NCBI GenBank assembly: GCA_963931865.1
Contig: OZ007505.1
Coordinates: 14,863,495-14,927,494 of the forward strand
DNA length: 64,000 nucleotides
From: Axinella damicornis
Taxonomy: Eukaryota; Porifera; Demospongiae; Axinellida; Axinellidae
Reading direction: 5' to 3'
The notes under the pieces: generated by a model
Database searches by the model: none
The model's input: the letters and a program-made list of their open reading frames with translations, nothing else
Told to the model about the DNA's origin: nothing
Position numbers and translations under genes: made by a program
In this document: positions 33,690-45,295 of the stretch, piece after piece
How positions within the stretch are numbered: position 1 is the first letter of the stretch
Layout: each line of letters begins with the position of its first letter

Positions 33690-35818
33690 GAGAGAGAGAG
33701 AAGGAGAGGAGGGCAGTGAGGTCTGACAGGAGAGGGCAGTGAAATCTGAGAGGAGGAGAGGGCAGTGAGGTCTGAGAGGAGAGGGCAGTGAGGTCTGAGA
33801 GGAGAGGGCAGTGAGGTCTGAGAGGAGGAGAGGGCAGTGAGGTCTCTGAGGAGGAGAGGGCAGTGAGGTCTCAGAGGAGGAGAGGGCAGTGAGGTGTGAG
33901 AGGAGACGGCAGTGAGGTCTGAGAGGAGGAGAGGGCAGTGAAATCTGAGAGGAGGAGAGGGCAGTGAGGTCTGAGAAGAGAGGGCAGTGAGGTCTGAGAG
34001 GAGGAGAGGGCAGTGAGGTCTGAGAGGAGGAGAGGGCAGTGAGGTCTGAGAAGAGAGGGCAGTGAGGTCTGAGAAGAGAGGGCAGTGAGGTCTGAGAGGA
34101 GGAGAGGGCAGTGAGGTCTGAGAGGAGAGGGCAGTGAGGTCTGAGAGGAGGAGAGGGCAGTGAGGTCTGAGAGGAGGAGAGTGCAGTGAGGTCTGAGAGG
34201 AGGAGAGGGCAGTGAGGTCTGAGAGGAGAGGGCAGTGAGGTCTGAGAAGAGAGGGCAGTGAGGTCTGAGAGGAGGAGAGGGCAGTGAGGTCTGAGAGGAG
34301 AGGGCAGTGAGGTCTGAGAGGAGGAGAGGGCAGTGAGGTCTGAGAGGAGGAGAGTGCAGTGAGGTCTGAGAGGAGGAGAGGGCAGTGACGTCTGAGGGCA
34401 GTGAGGTCTGAGAGGAGGAGAGGGCAGTGAGGTCTGAGAGGAGGAGAGGGCAGTGAGGTCTGAGAGGAGGAGAGGGCAGTGAGGTCTGAGAGGAGGAGAG
34501 GGCAGTGAGGTCTGAGAGGAGGAGAGGGCAGTGAGGTCTGAGGGGAGGAGAGGGCAGTGAGGTCTGAGAGGAGGAGAGGGCAGTGAGGTCTGAGAGGAGG
34601 AGAGGGCAGTGAGGTCTGAGAGGAGGAGAGGGCAGTGAGGTCTGAGAGGAGGAGAGGGCAGTGAGGTCTCAGAGGAGGAGAGGGCAGTGAGGTCTGAGAG
34701 GAGGAGAGGGCAGTGAGGTCTGAGAGGAGGAGAGGGCAGTGAGGTCTGAGAAGAGAGGGCAGTGAGGTCTGAGAGGAGGAGAGGGCAGTGAGGTCTGAGA
34801 GGAGAGGGCAGTGAGGTCTGAGAGGAGGAGAGGGCAGTGAGGTCTGAGAGGAGGAGAGTGCAGTGAGGTCTGAGGGGAGGAGAGGGCAGTGAGGTCTGAG
34901 AGGAGGAGAGGGCAGTGAGGTCTGAGAGGAGGAGAGGGCAGTGAGGTCTGAGAGGAGGAGAGGGCAGTGAGGTCTGAGAGGAGGAGAGGGCAGTGAGGTC
35001 TGAGAAGAGAGGGCAGTGAGGTCTGAGAGGAGGAGAGGGCAGTGAGGTCTGAGAGGAGAGGGCAGTGAGGTCTGAGAGGAGGAGAGGGCAGTGAGGTCTG
35101 AGAGGAGGAGAGTGCAGTGAGGTCTGAGAGGAGGAGAGGGCAGTGAGGTCTGAGAGGAGGAGAGGGCAGTGACGTCTGAGGGCAGTGAGGTCTGAGAGGA
35201 GGAGAGGGCAGTGAGGTCTGAGAGGAGGAGAGGGCAGTGAGGTCTGAGAGGAGGAGAGGGCAGTGAGGTCTGAGAGGAGGAGAGGGCAGTGAGGTCTGAG
35301 AGGAGGAGAGGGCAGTGAGGTCTGAGAGGAGGAGAGGGCAGTGAGGTCCGAGAGGAGGAGAGGGCAGTGAGGTCTGAGAGGAGAGGGCAGTGAGGTCTGG
35401 GAGGAGGAGAGGGCAGTGAGGTCTGAGAGGAGGGAGAGGGCAGTGAGGTCTGAGAGGAGGAGAGGGCAGTAAGGTCTGAGAGGAGGAGAGGGCAGTGAGG
35501 TCTGAGAGGAGAGGGCAGTGAGGTCTGAGAGGAGGAGAGGGCAGTGAGGTCTGAGAGGAGGAGAGGGCAGTGAGGTCTGAGAGGAGGAGAGGGCAGTGAG
35601 GTCTGAGAGGAGGAGAGGGCAGTGAGATCTGAGAGGAGAGGGCAGTGAGGTCTGAGAGGAGGAGAGGGCAGTGAGGTCTGAGAGGAGAGGAGGGCAGTGA
35701 GGTCTGAGAGGAGGAGAGGGCAGTGAGGTCTGAGAGGAGAGGAGGGCAGTGAGGTCTGAGATGAGGAGAGGGCAGTGAGGTCTGAGAGGAGGAGAGGGCA
35801 GTGAGGTGTGAGAGGAGG
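33690..35818. repeat. 23/26-bp minisatellite (~80 copies) resembling the aconitase exon 3 acceptor
   Basis: The plus-strand long unit is GAGAGGAGGAGAGGGCAGTG then AGGTCT; a 23-bp short unit lacks GGA. On the minus strand it reads CTCCTCTCAG then ACCTCACTGCCC. This closely parallels the adjacent real junction CTCTCTCTCAG then ACTCCAGTGCCC (exon 3). A 751-codon open frame across it is a by-product of the repeat. Confidence 0.92.
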
Positions 35819-35825
35819 AGCTTAA

Positions 35826-36239
35826 GGTTATGGGATACTCGTGCGCACACCATGCAAAATGTATTGGGAAATGTATCTCACTAAACAAAAATCTCTGGTA
35901 CGAAAAGCGTGAGCAACTTGATTCTGGCGGTGGAGGTGCGCTGTCACAAGGTGCAGGGCATGATGGAAGCTTATTTTGATAGCATAAACTTATCTACTGT
36001 CTCGCTCGAGAAAAGCGGTAAATACGGCTTTTTGGTGAACTGAACTGCTCGTTTTTGCATGGCTATACAGCGTATCGGTAAAAGCTTCCGTCATGCCCTG
36101 CACCTTGTGATAGCGCACCTCCACCACCAGAATCAAGTTGCTCACGCTGTTCGTACCAGATCGAGATTCTTGGTTAGCGAGCTCAAGTATACATTTCCCA
36201 ATACATTTTGCACGGCGCACGCACGAGTATCCCATAACC
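35826..36239. mobile_element. TTAA-target MITE
   Basis: Termini GGTTATGGGATACTCGTGCG / CGCACGAGTATCCCATAACC, flanked by TTAA at 35822-35825 and 36240-36243. Inserted immediately beside the minisatellite in the aconitase intron. Confidence 0.85.
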
Positions 36240-36243
36240 TTAA

Positions 36244-36882
36244 GGTCGCGGGCTAGTCGTGTATCAATTCAATTAATAGGTACGCGCAAGTATTGTTTTT
36301 CAGCTGTACTGTCAATTTTCGTAAACCTATTGACCTTTTGCGGAAGTCAATTAGACGTCGTGGAAAGTGTAGAGGCTGCCAGTGCGTGCCACGGCGTCGT
36401 TGTAAGCTTTGTGGGTGAAGTCTCAGGCTAAAGTTGATGTTGTTCGGGCGAAAGTTATTTGAACCACAGCCGAATTTGACTGACGGAAGGACACCAATCC
36501 AAAAGAGAGATCCAGGATGTCCAGCAACTGTACTTTGCGGAAACGTATAGTTTTTGTCTAACCGCTGAACATAGTGGCAGTACAGAGCCAAGTGTAGCCA
36601 AAAATGTGTCGTCAAAGGTGATTCTTGCTTGTACTCGAGGATCCTGCTCTGGTTCCAAGCAGCTGTACATGTCCCATCTAAACTTTACGTTTCCGCATTC
36701 TACGAGAGTGGTACTCATGAGCTGTGGTTGTTTTGGATCCGGACTTGTCAGGTATGTTTCTGATTTTATGCTGTGGTTGAAAATTGCTAGTAGCTTGTGT
36801 GAGGCTGCCTCCATGTGTTAGTATAGTGCTTCAGGCTGGTATTCTATTTAGTGCGCAATGCACCGAAGACTAGCCCGCGACC
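36244..36882. mobile_element. TTAA-target MITE, back-to-back with the previous one
   Basis: Termini GGTCGCGGGCTAGTC / GACTAGCCCGCGACC, with TTAA at 36240-36243 (shared with the neighbour) and 36883-36886. The interior differs from the neighbour. Confidence 0.85.
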
Positions 36883-37402
36883 TTAAGTGGTAGTCATCAA
36901 TTCACTGTGTCACATACACGTACATAGATGCACACTGCAAGCCTTCAAGAAACACTACAGTCTAACCTGGTCTCTGACTATCTTCAGGTTCTCAGCCATC
37001 TTCTCATTGCTGTCCTTGTCAAACTTGCTCATGGCCACCTGCAACATATACACAAGAAACAGCTCCCGTTGCTATAGCTGCTGAATTCACAGCTATAGTA
37101 CAGGATTGTCAACTAGTCTTGTTCCCAGAGCCAAATGACCCCATGCAGTGAGGATCGACAGTGCAAGCAATCCTCATTGAGGTTGCTTGGGTTGAGGTTG
37201 CTGGGGTCTGGGAATGAGACAATTGTCAACAGCAATATGAACCCTTCAAGGGCAACTGGAAAATAATATTTTTGCAACATGGTTTTCTTTGCCGAATTCA
37301 ATAAAATTTATTGATGCAGTCGAGAATAATTACCTTCTGCTGCCATAGTGGAGTAGACGATGCAATCCATCTCTGGCCGAGCCAGGGCCTTGAGACTAGT
37401 CT

Positions 37403-38479
37403 CTGAAGAAGAAGATGAACACTTTGTCATGATACTGTCGGCCTCGTTCCCAGGCACTTGCCCACACAATGGGATGATACACTACCACCAGAGCTTGACT
37501 TGAAAGATGAAATAATTATTCAGGTTATCTGCTCACAGTCAAATTCAGTCTAGCTGGTCAGCTTCAGACGGCTGCAGCTTTGGGGTTATCACCCAACATA
37601 AATGGACCACTTGAAAAATCTTTTCTAGCAGCATTTGCAAATTCCATGTTCATTGATGTTAGGGTTTGTGAGTTAGACTTGGACAAAGTCACACACATAA
37701 ACACATCAAATCTTGCTCCAAGCGCAATAGGGTTGTCACCCAATACGGAGACAATTTAGGCAACATTGATCTATGCTCTATCCAGTGGTGCATCTCCACA
37801 CATCGAAATCCTCAAAACATGGTCGGTAGGTATCTCAAGAATACACTGAGAACGGACAATCCTGTGGTGCAGGTCTGGTATTTTGCTGCTTTCATCACCA
37901 ATAATTAACCCGTTTAGCCCGCCCCTATTTCAGAGGTTTCAACTCAGGGGCCTTGGCAGGGGAGAAGGCATCCATCGCCGCTTTGAACTGTGGCTACCTC
38001 CAGCCGACAGCTAACAGATGAAGCTGCAACTTACCGACTGAGTTCAAGGTGGTGGATAAGTTGTTTCCACGTGGGTAGCGTCCGTCACATTACTCCGTTT
38101 ATTTATCTTGAAACTTGATGTGATACGGAGTTTCGCGTACCTCCGTAAGCGTGTTATTGTCATTGTCATTCCCACCGGAAATTTACATAACTCGACTTGA
38201 TTTCAGTTCTGCTCAGTACTACTGTTCACGTCACACATACACAATGCTGGAAGGGAGTCTTCAACTGTCTTGTGACTTTCCCATGTTACTGGCAACTTAC
38301 TTACGGTGAGTCCGGACTCCCTTCAAAGTTTAGCTGAAAGCTACTGTTAGCTGTAGTAGTCTAATAGAGGCTGTAGGCTATTATCTATGGCTGTAGTGTA
38401 GAAATTAGCTATGTAGCTATGTGTAGCTAGTTGGATAATCGGACGAAACTGGTGTTCAATAGTGGTATATTGACTGAAG
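37403..38479. other. Intergenic region between divergent aconitase pseudogene and 7TM gene
   Basis: Probably holds both promoters. A minus-strand ATG near 38175 (reading MTMTITRLR, then donor GTACGCG) might be the aconitase first exon, but its phase does not fit exon 2. CACGTG occurs near 38070. Nothing else is recognised. Confidence 0.4.
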
Positions 38480-39622
38480 ATGGAAGAAAGGTTGTTTCCT
38501 TTAAAGAACTGTTCTGGACTTACTGAAGAGCAGCTCATGGCAGTTGCTTATGCAAGAGGCATCACTGCAGCTACTTGTTGTGTCATTTTACTGATGGTTC
38601 TTGTAGTACTGTTAATACTTGCAATAGTCGACTGTCAGAGAGTGTGTGGAACTGTTGTGAAGCGCCTTGCTTTTGGGTTCACTGCAGCCAACGTGCTCTA
38701 TGAATTTACCTTGGCACTGAATCTCAAGTATTACTTCGATCCCGAAGATTGGAGATTTTGTCAGGCTGATGGTTTTTTTGACCAATACTTTGGTTCTGTT
38801 CAGCTACTTTTCACACTGGGAATATGTCTGGTTCTATTCCTCAAGGTGGCAAAAGTAACTTGCTCCGGGAAGTATTTTGATGAGTGTTACAAAAAAGCCC
38901 AAGGGAACAATGTTACATGCTGCAGCAAAGAGATCAATAAAGTGGAAATTGCCCTACTTTCTTCAATATTTGGCCTCCCACTGCTATTTGACTGGATACC
39001 CTTCACTACCCACTCTTATGGCCCAAGTGGCTCGTGGTGCTGGATCCGCAGTTTTGAGAATGATTGTTCTGAACACAATGCAGGGCTGTGGGAACAGATA
39101 TGGCTGTGGGGTATTCCTTTAGGATTGGTGATTCTAATAACACTGGGAACTTTTGTTACATCACTTTGTCTGATTGGCTATGCCATCAAGACTGTCAAAC
39201 TTGAAACACCTGCTAAAGTGGGAATAACTGACACATTTTTGTCGCTAGCTTTTCTGGCCTTCATGCTCATACTGTCCCCTCCTCAAGTAATAGCTTATTC
39301 TTACTCCTTCAAGGGTGATCGTTATTTGTTCTGGGTGTCTAATGCAGTATCTACCCCACTCACTGGCACCTTCGTCCCACTTGCTCTGATGATTTTGATC
39401 CATTTGCCCCTCTCTTCCTGTGTGTATTATAAGCGGCACACACATACAGGTCACAGAAGTTTAGAACAGTTTGAGGATCAGGCAACACTACATAGGAGCA
39501 GTGACTGGAGTGCAATAAACCAACCCAGTCACACCACTTGGGATTCACCTCACAGTCAGTACGGTTCAGCAAATGTCTCTTTGGTTAGAGAGCAACTACA
39601 GGACTATGGAAGCATTGCTTAA
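38480..39622 (+). CDS. Seven-transmembrane receptor (GPCR-like), single exon
   Basis: 380 residues, intact, intronless. Seven hydrophobic segments fall at ~28-52, 62-84, 101-124, 155-173, 208-236, 249-274 and 285-311. The N-terminus is short (27 residues, one NCS glycosylation site), so the ligand is probably small or bound within the bundle. Cys at ~94 (RFCQADGFF) before TM3 and the Cys pair in the second extracellular loop (SWCW...ENDC) suit the conserved TM3-ECL2 disulfide. I see no DRY or NPxxY motif, so it is not a typical rhodopsin-class receptor. The compact layout is closer to cAMP-receptor-like or other atypical families. The ~70-residue tail is Ser/Thr/Gln-rich, as in phosphorylated GPCR tails. 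The start is the first ATG, with an in-frame stop (TGA at 38471-38473, AAG between) just upstream. Confidence 0.8.
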   Translation: MEERLFPLKNCSGLTEEQLMAVAYARGITAATCCVILLMVLVVLLILAIVDCQRVCGTVVKRLAFGFTAANVLYEFTLALNLKYYFDPEDWRFCQADGFFDQYFGSVQLLFTLGICLVLFLKVAKVTCSGKYFDECYKKAQGNNVTCCSKEINKVEIALLSSIFGLPLLFDWIPFTTHSYGPSGSWCWIRSFENDCSEHNAGLWEQIWLWGIPLGLVILITLGTFVTSLCLIGYAIKTVKLETPAKVGITDTFLSLAFLAFMLILSPPQVIAYSYSFKGDRYLFWVSNAVSTPLTGTFVPLALMILIHLPLSSCVYYKRHTHTGHRSLEQFEDQATLHRSSDWSAINQPSHTTWDSPHSQYGSANVSLVREQLQDYGSIA

Positions 39623-40378
39623 TGACAGATCCTTGAGATGTTTGTTTCTGTCCTCCCACACTAAATTTACTGTGATAGACATGTAGCTACATGTACACTA
39701 CTTTAGTTGTGCTTTTATAATACATGTATTTGTTAGTGTACACTGCTTACGGGATGAGTATTATTATGATTACCATTGCTTTATATTATGCAGTACATTA
39801 GCTACAGGTTGACGGCATGAAAAGTAGTGCTTTTAAATTAGTGGCAACTCCAAACAGTTACATATTATACAGACTTGATTCATGTTGTTGAGCATGTCAC
39901 TGACTCACCACTGCAGCATAGTCCCACCCGATCCTGCGTGCACCCACCCTCAAGGAAAGGTCTATGTAAGGGCGCACCCACTCCACCCCCATACGTACAC
40001 GAGGTCAACCATAGCTAAACTCTTGAAGCCTTATAGAGCTTCTAAATTGCACTCTGAGTCGTTATAATTACATGTAGCTACAGGGTGGATCCTAACTAGA
40101 ACCTTCCATAAGGTCAGGTGTCAGCAAAGCGACAGAATTGCTAACAGATGAATTCTAGCCAAGTTTTCATGCGGATCATGTTGTATTGAGCATGCAGGCA
40201 TACATCTATACACTATACAGTAATAATTATATACACACGTGCAACAATTTTGTATACCAAACGTGAAAGTATAATTATTGTAATGGTTGGTTCTAATTTG
40301 GGCCACTTAACAATATTCACAGGAGAAATAGAACCATGCTCTCCCCATTCATGGCATTGCATCTCGTTTGGAATGGGT
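39623..40378. other. 3' flank of 7TM gene; no gene recognised
   Basis: AT-rich. One minus-strand open segment (~39993-39908) reads GVEWVRPYIDLSLRVGARRI and ends at a GTGAGT donor. It looks exon-like, but no partner exons or family were found. Confidence 0.3.

Positions 40379-40432
<54 letters not shown>
40379..40432. repeat. Homopolymer run, 54 G
   Basis: Uninterrupted G tract. Confidence 0.9.
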
Positions 40433-40434
<2 letters not shown>

Positions 40435-40989
40435 AGGCTACTCTGTCATACCTTATAAGGTATGTTATGGCATGATATAACAATATTGACACCTGCTGCC
40501 GTGTATTAGCAGTTCATGATGACGGGTACAATATTGAAAGCCTACTATGTCTTGCTATAGCTATTCAACACCATTTCTGTCACCATAATCTAATTCATAT
40601 AATATTATTTCAGGGGTGTGGTTACACAATCTAGTTGTCACTGTGCAAGTCATAGCTATCATGGGGTAGCTCATCTTACAAATTAATCATGACTGTAGTT
40701 TCTTCATTAATTGCTTCAATACAACAAGTTTAAATGTAGGCGCTGACTCGTGATAATTAGTGTAACGATGCTTTGATTCGTACTAGCTAGTCACAAAGTA
40801 TTTTGATACAAAAAATGAAGAATGCCGGAAGTGGGAATGGCCTGGGAGGAGGCTACTTTACATCACAGCTACAACAGTGACAATACACACAGCAACGTAT
40901 CCTAGATCCATATGGCAAACCATCTGTTTCAAAAGTGCGCTAAAAAACGAGGGGCGTGCTGTAAGCCTCTCTGCACGTGCACAAAAATC

Positions 40990-41660
40990 CCAACCGAAGT
41001 GGTTTTAGCGCGCGCTAAAAACCAATCGAAGTGGTTTTAGCGCGCGCTAAAACCAACCGAAGTCGGTTTTATCGCGCGCTAAACAAACCAAAGTGTTTAT
41101 CGCGTGCTAACACAAAACCAAGTGGTTCTATCGGGCGCTAATGCAAAACCAAGTGGTTCTAGTCTATCGCGCGCTAAAACAAAAGCAAGTGGTTCTATCG
41201 CGCGCTAAAACAAAACCAAGTGGTTCTATCGCGCTATAAAAAAAACCTAATGGTTCTATCGCGCGCTAGAACACAACCAAGTGGTTCTATCGCACGCTAA
41301 CACAAAACCAAGTGGTTCTACCGCGCGCTAATGCAAAACCAAGTGCATCGCGCGCTAAAACAAAACCAAGTGGTTTTATCACGCGCGAAATCGAAAATAA
41401 GTGGTTCATCACGCGCTAAATCAAACGGATTTTATCACAAGCTCGAGCTAACTAACGTTTTATCGCGCGCTAAATCAAAAAAGTGGTTTATCACGCAAAA
41501 TGATTGTGGTTTATCGCGCGCCAAATCAAAACTTAGTGGTTTTATCGCGTGCTAAAACAAAACCGATTGTGGTTTTATCGCGCGCTGAAAGAAAACGTTT
41601 TATCGCGCGCTGAACGAAACTAAGTGGTTCTATCGCCTCAATACTAGTATATCGCACGCT
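40990..41660. repeat. Left inverted arm: palindromic ~33-bp repeats
   Basis: About 18 degenerate units of CCAAGTGGTTCTATCGCGCG followed by CTAAAACAAAA. The core TAGCGCGCGCTA is palindromic. Repeats in the right arm run in the opposite orientation. Confidence 0.9.
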
Positions 41661-42157
41661 TGTCATGTTCATTTTTGTTGAAAATCCTTTGGGATTTTTG
41701 ATCGGATTTCATTAAGCTCTGGATGTAGCTATAGTACGTCAACAGCCAAACTGTTTTTCACTATTGGTCAATGGCTTCCTTTTCTTTCCAGTATAATAGC
41801 TACTGTTCTCTTAGTTGGTGGTTGTTGGGGTCTTCTTTGCTATATTGATCTAACCATCCTTTTGTGTTTGTACAAGCACTATCCATAAAACCATGTGTTC
41901 ACGGGGCATGAACTGAGGTGGGATGCTCTTTTGTGGCAAGTTTTGGGGGAAGTATATCACAGACTCAGTAGAGTCTATAGCTATGTAGGGTTAGAGCGGA
42001 CACGTAATATATTATGCTAATACAAAAGAATCTTTTGAAATCTCAAAAAACGGGCAGCATGATTATATATAAGCCTTTATGACAACTTAGTCTTCATCTT
42101 CAATTTTTTTCCTGGCCAAGAACACTCCCAATGTCGTGAAAAACTGCCGCAAAAATA

Positions 42158-42192
<35 letters not shown>
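42158..42192. repeat. Homopolymer run, 35 G
   Basis: Inside the 6.46-kb transposon. Confidence 0.9.
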
Positions 42193-42193
<1 letters not shown>

Positions 42194-43423
42194 TCATCAA
42201 ACCGCCAAAATGGGTTTAGCCACCTCTTCTTCTTAATTCTTCAAATGGGCTAGTTCAATTTGGCTAACTCCCTCACAACGGTGTTTTCACAAAACAGCAG
42301 CATTTTACACTGAGCAGTGGATGACCCTATCACTTTTAGACAACTTCGAAGTCCCACGAGGCGTAATCAGCGTCAGTGCACATGTACAAACAATGTATAG
42401 ATCATCAGTGCACATGTACAAACAATGTCTACATCATCAGTTCACATGCCGGACTTTTGGTTGCACTGGCCGCCTGCTTTCAGAATAGCACCATGAAATG
42501 AACTGCGTTGTACCATGCAATGGAGATGGTGCATTTTTGGCATTGCACATAGTATATTGCAACAGCATGTCTGGAAGCACTTGACCCAATTGTATTGTTC
42601 ACAGCGGGGATCCAAATGATTCTTCATAATATATTATGTATAGTGAGACTATTGTGTATCCGTTGCATTGCATAAAGTATTCAGAAAAAAGAATGTTTGC
42701 ACATCTAGCCAGAGATATTTGTGGTCTCCAGGCAGAATAGAGGCTTCCTGGCCACCTGTAGGTTATTGAGGTGGCACATTTTATCATAGCTCACAATCAC
42801 GTCTTTCCTCTCTTTCCTACTCTTTTGTCTCAATGCTGCCACGAGCCATGCCAGCACCACCAAAAGGAAAAAGATAATTAGATAAAGATAATTTCATATA
42901 AGTAGCTACGGATAGCAAAATGTATTGTAAGTTGCAGGTATAGTGCATTTAGCGACAGAAAGTGTACGTACTTGTAGAGTGGCTGCCACATTTGAATATG
43001 TGCCCATGCACCTCCGACGCAAAACCACACACCCCTAGTCCATTCCTGGAGTCTCCGCTTCCCCCCGGTATCCTTGTTACACGTCGTAAATATTGTTGCA
43101 TCATCCTCTTCCCCATCATCTACAGACTGTCCTATAGAACTGTGCGTGTGGCAGAAGGTCTGTTGTGCCTATAACAGAATGGTTGATGTTGTTGTGTATG
43201 TGATCATGAACGAGTTATTCCCAGGCAAGAGAAGGCGGAGGAAGACCAAGGAAGTTTATTAATTAACCCTTTAAGCCCCATTGACGTCTATAGACCCTGT
43301 AGGGCTTCTCATCAGTCCAAAAAGAGACCAAAAAGGCTTCAGAGGGCCTAGGGACGACTTTGAGGGACGAACTCAAAAATTTGGTCAGATTTCGGCGCGC
43401 ATCCCCCACTAAACGTAGAAGCG

Positions 43424-43426
<3 letters not shown>

Positions 43427-43455
<29 letters not shown>
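43427..43455. repeat. Homopolymer run, 29 G
   Basis: Inside the 6.46-kb transposon. Confidence 0.9.
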
Positions 43456-45295
43456 TATCGAAAAGGGGGCAGCAGCCCCCCCTTCGCATGTCGTGGGCGT
43501 TTTTATTTTATTTTAATGAGATTCATCTCTACCTCATTATGCGCTCCTGAATGAGTCAGCTCAGTGAGACTGTGAGAGCTCTGTTTCCTTCCTCCAGATC
43601 CAATGACTAACTAACAGGATCCTTCCAGAGTGCATGGGAGTAGCTATACTACTGGAAGAGGCCTAGGGTTTTTTTGTATAATAGTTTGTATTTGAATCAC
43701 AAGGCCCATGAAATAGCTATAAGCTAATATGGGCATGGGCCTAAATGTAACACATTCTCAAACAACAAGCATGAGTGAGCATATGCTGATTGCCCTATCT
43801 GAGGTTGTTTAATTCAATCGCTCTCAGAGATTCTAGATACAAAATGGTGAGGCAATCATTATTGGGTTAAGTGTGTATGTTTGAATCCATATTCCATCTG
43901 CAACACTTCATCCACAATCCAACTTTGTATTGCATGTGAATGTATATAGACGTGCAAGGAGTATACTCTGACCTGCATATACAAGTTCCAGAAAACGGAC
44001 TAGTACAATTACACTACGTAATACATGCATTGCTAGGCAAGTCAACATCATTGAACACAGACTCACATCGTATATATGCTCACTCATGTTTGTTGTAACC
44101 GCTACATGCAAGTGCATGCAATATGGATTCTAAATTTTGATTACACAATATCAAAGTTTAGTAATAATTTTAATAATGATGATACAAAAGATTACTTAGG
44201 CATAATTATATAACAAACATCATGATTAGAAATCTTGTGCATGTCCAGAAAAACACATACTCTATCACAGGTGGTAGCAGCTAGGGTAGCAGGTGAGACC
44301 ACCATCACACCTCATTTCTTGTTGGTCACAATGGACAGTTACCCTTTTAGTCTACAGATCATGAGGGGAGGAGAGGAAATAGGAGGAGTGTGAGGGGGGG
44401 GGATGTGTGTCGTGGTGGAGGAAGGGGGAGGGGTGTGTGTCATGATATATGAGGAGGGGATGACATGAGAATGGGAGAATGTGGTGGGAGGAAGGGGGAA
44501 TGTGTGCCATGGTGATAGGAGAATGAGTGGGAGGAGGGAGGATTGAGTGGGAGGAGGGCGGAGTCGGGTGTACAACACAATTAAAGAATTTGTGTTAAAA
44601 TCACCAGTATATCTCCGCTCCTCCCAATCGGAATGGAGTAGTGGGTAATGAGACAAATTAACAATGCTTGATTATGAGCACATAACTTCCCAGTCTCTAG
44701 AGTAAGACTGTGCCAGTTCCCAAGCCAAAGGTAACACCGCAGAGACTGGTGCTGCATTGCGAGGATAGATGGCACATAGATGAATTACTGATTGTGTTAT
44801 CCATAGCCTGGCCTCCTAATTATGCCTCCTTGTCATTTTGTTCTTCCAAGTCATTTCACAGTCTTGTACCCGGTATGTTTCTCTCCTATTCCATTCCACT
44901 TTCTTTGGGTAGTAACTACCTACCTAAGACAACTGACCTGGGTTTCCTGCAAGGTTAGGGAAACCAGGTTCGTATTGCTGTTCGACTTTCAGGCTGCATT
45001 ATTGAGTTGGTATAATTATATACATGTATAGCTACGTTGACTACATGCAGATGTATACTGTGCATACCATGCATGCCACAGCTCACAACCACTATTATGG
45101 AACAATATAATTATACGTGACGATAAATTCTGTGTATTTTTGCTACACATACATTTTGTTAAAGGTTGGAATTCCCACACTTTGTACACAGTACAGCCCC
45201 AAATGAACCCCTTCAACTGATAAGAAGGTGCATGAATTCAGTTCAAAGGGGACACTGGTACACCATACTGTTCGTCTGCATGGTTAGAATACAGT

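Larger units (their letters stand above)
30050..37402 (-). pseudogene. Mitochondrial aconitase pseudogene (N-terminal half only)
   Basis: Aconitase hydrates citrate/isocitrate in the TCA cycle using a 4Fe-4S cluster. Exons on the minus strand: 37402-37334 (basic presequence RLVSRPWLGQRWIASS), 37038-36967 (VAMSKFDKD...NLKIVRDQ), 33678-33637 (CPLTLSEEIIYNHL), 33294-33211 ([17 protein letters not shown] duplicated in frame), 33180-33145 ([12 protein letters not shown]), 32688-32609 (VAVPSMIHCDHLIDSQVG, then a 1-base deletion), 30716-30626 ([20 protein letters not shown], then a 2-base insertion before KCPK), 30508-30410 (GTGAIVE-stop-HGPG, TAA at 30444-30446 replacing the usual Tyr), 30157-30050 ([19 protein letters not shown]). 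The exon with the DSHTP region, the VIGVKLTG exon, the cluster cysteines and the C-terminal domain are absent. Splice sites are otherwise intact, so decay looks recent. A functional copy presumably exists elsewhere. Assembly error cannot explain all lesions. Confidence 0.85.

Noticed and set aside
33633..35888. 751-codon minus-strand open frame (SLPSPPLRPHCPLLLSDLTA repeats)
   Set aside because: It is a translation of the 23/26-bp minisatellite. Several frames are open because the repeat lacks stops, and there is no non-repeat coding sequence.
39908..39993. Exon-like minus-strand segment antisense to the 7TM 3' flank
   Set aside because: It has a good donor and an open frame, but no acceptor in phase, no partner exons and no known family.
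40990..41660. CRISPR or promoter array of GCGCGC palindromes
   Set aside because: The same repeats occur inverted at 46780-47290 at the other end of a transposon with a target duplication, so they are transposon arms.
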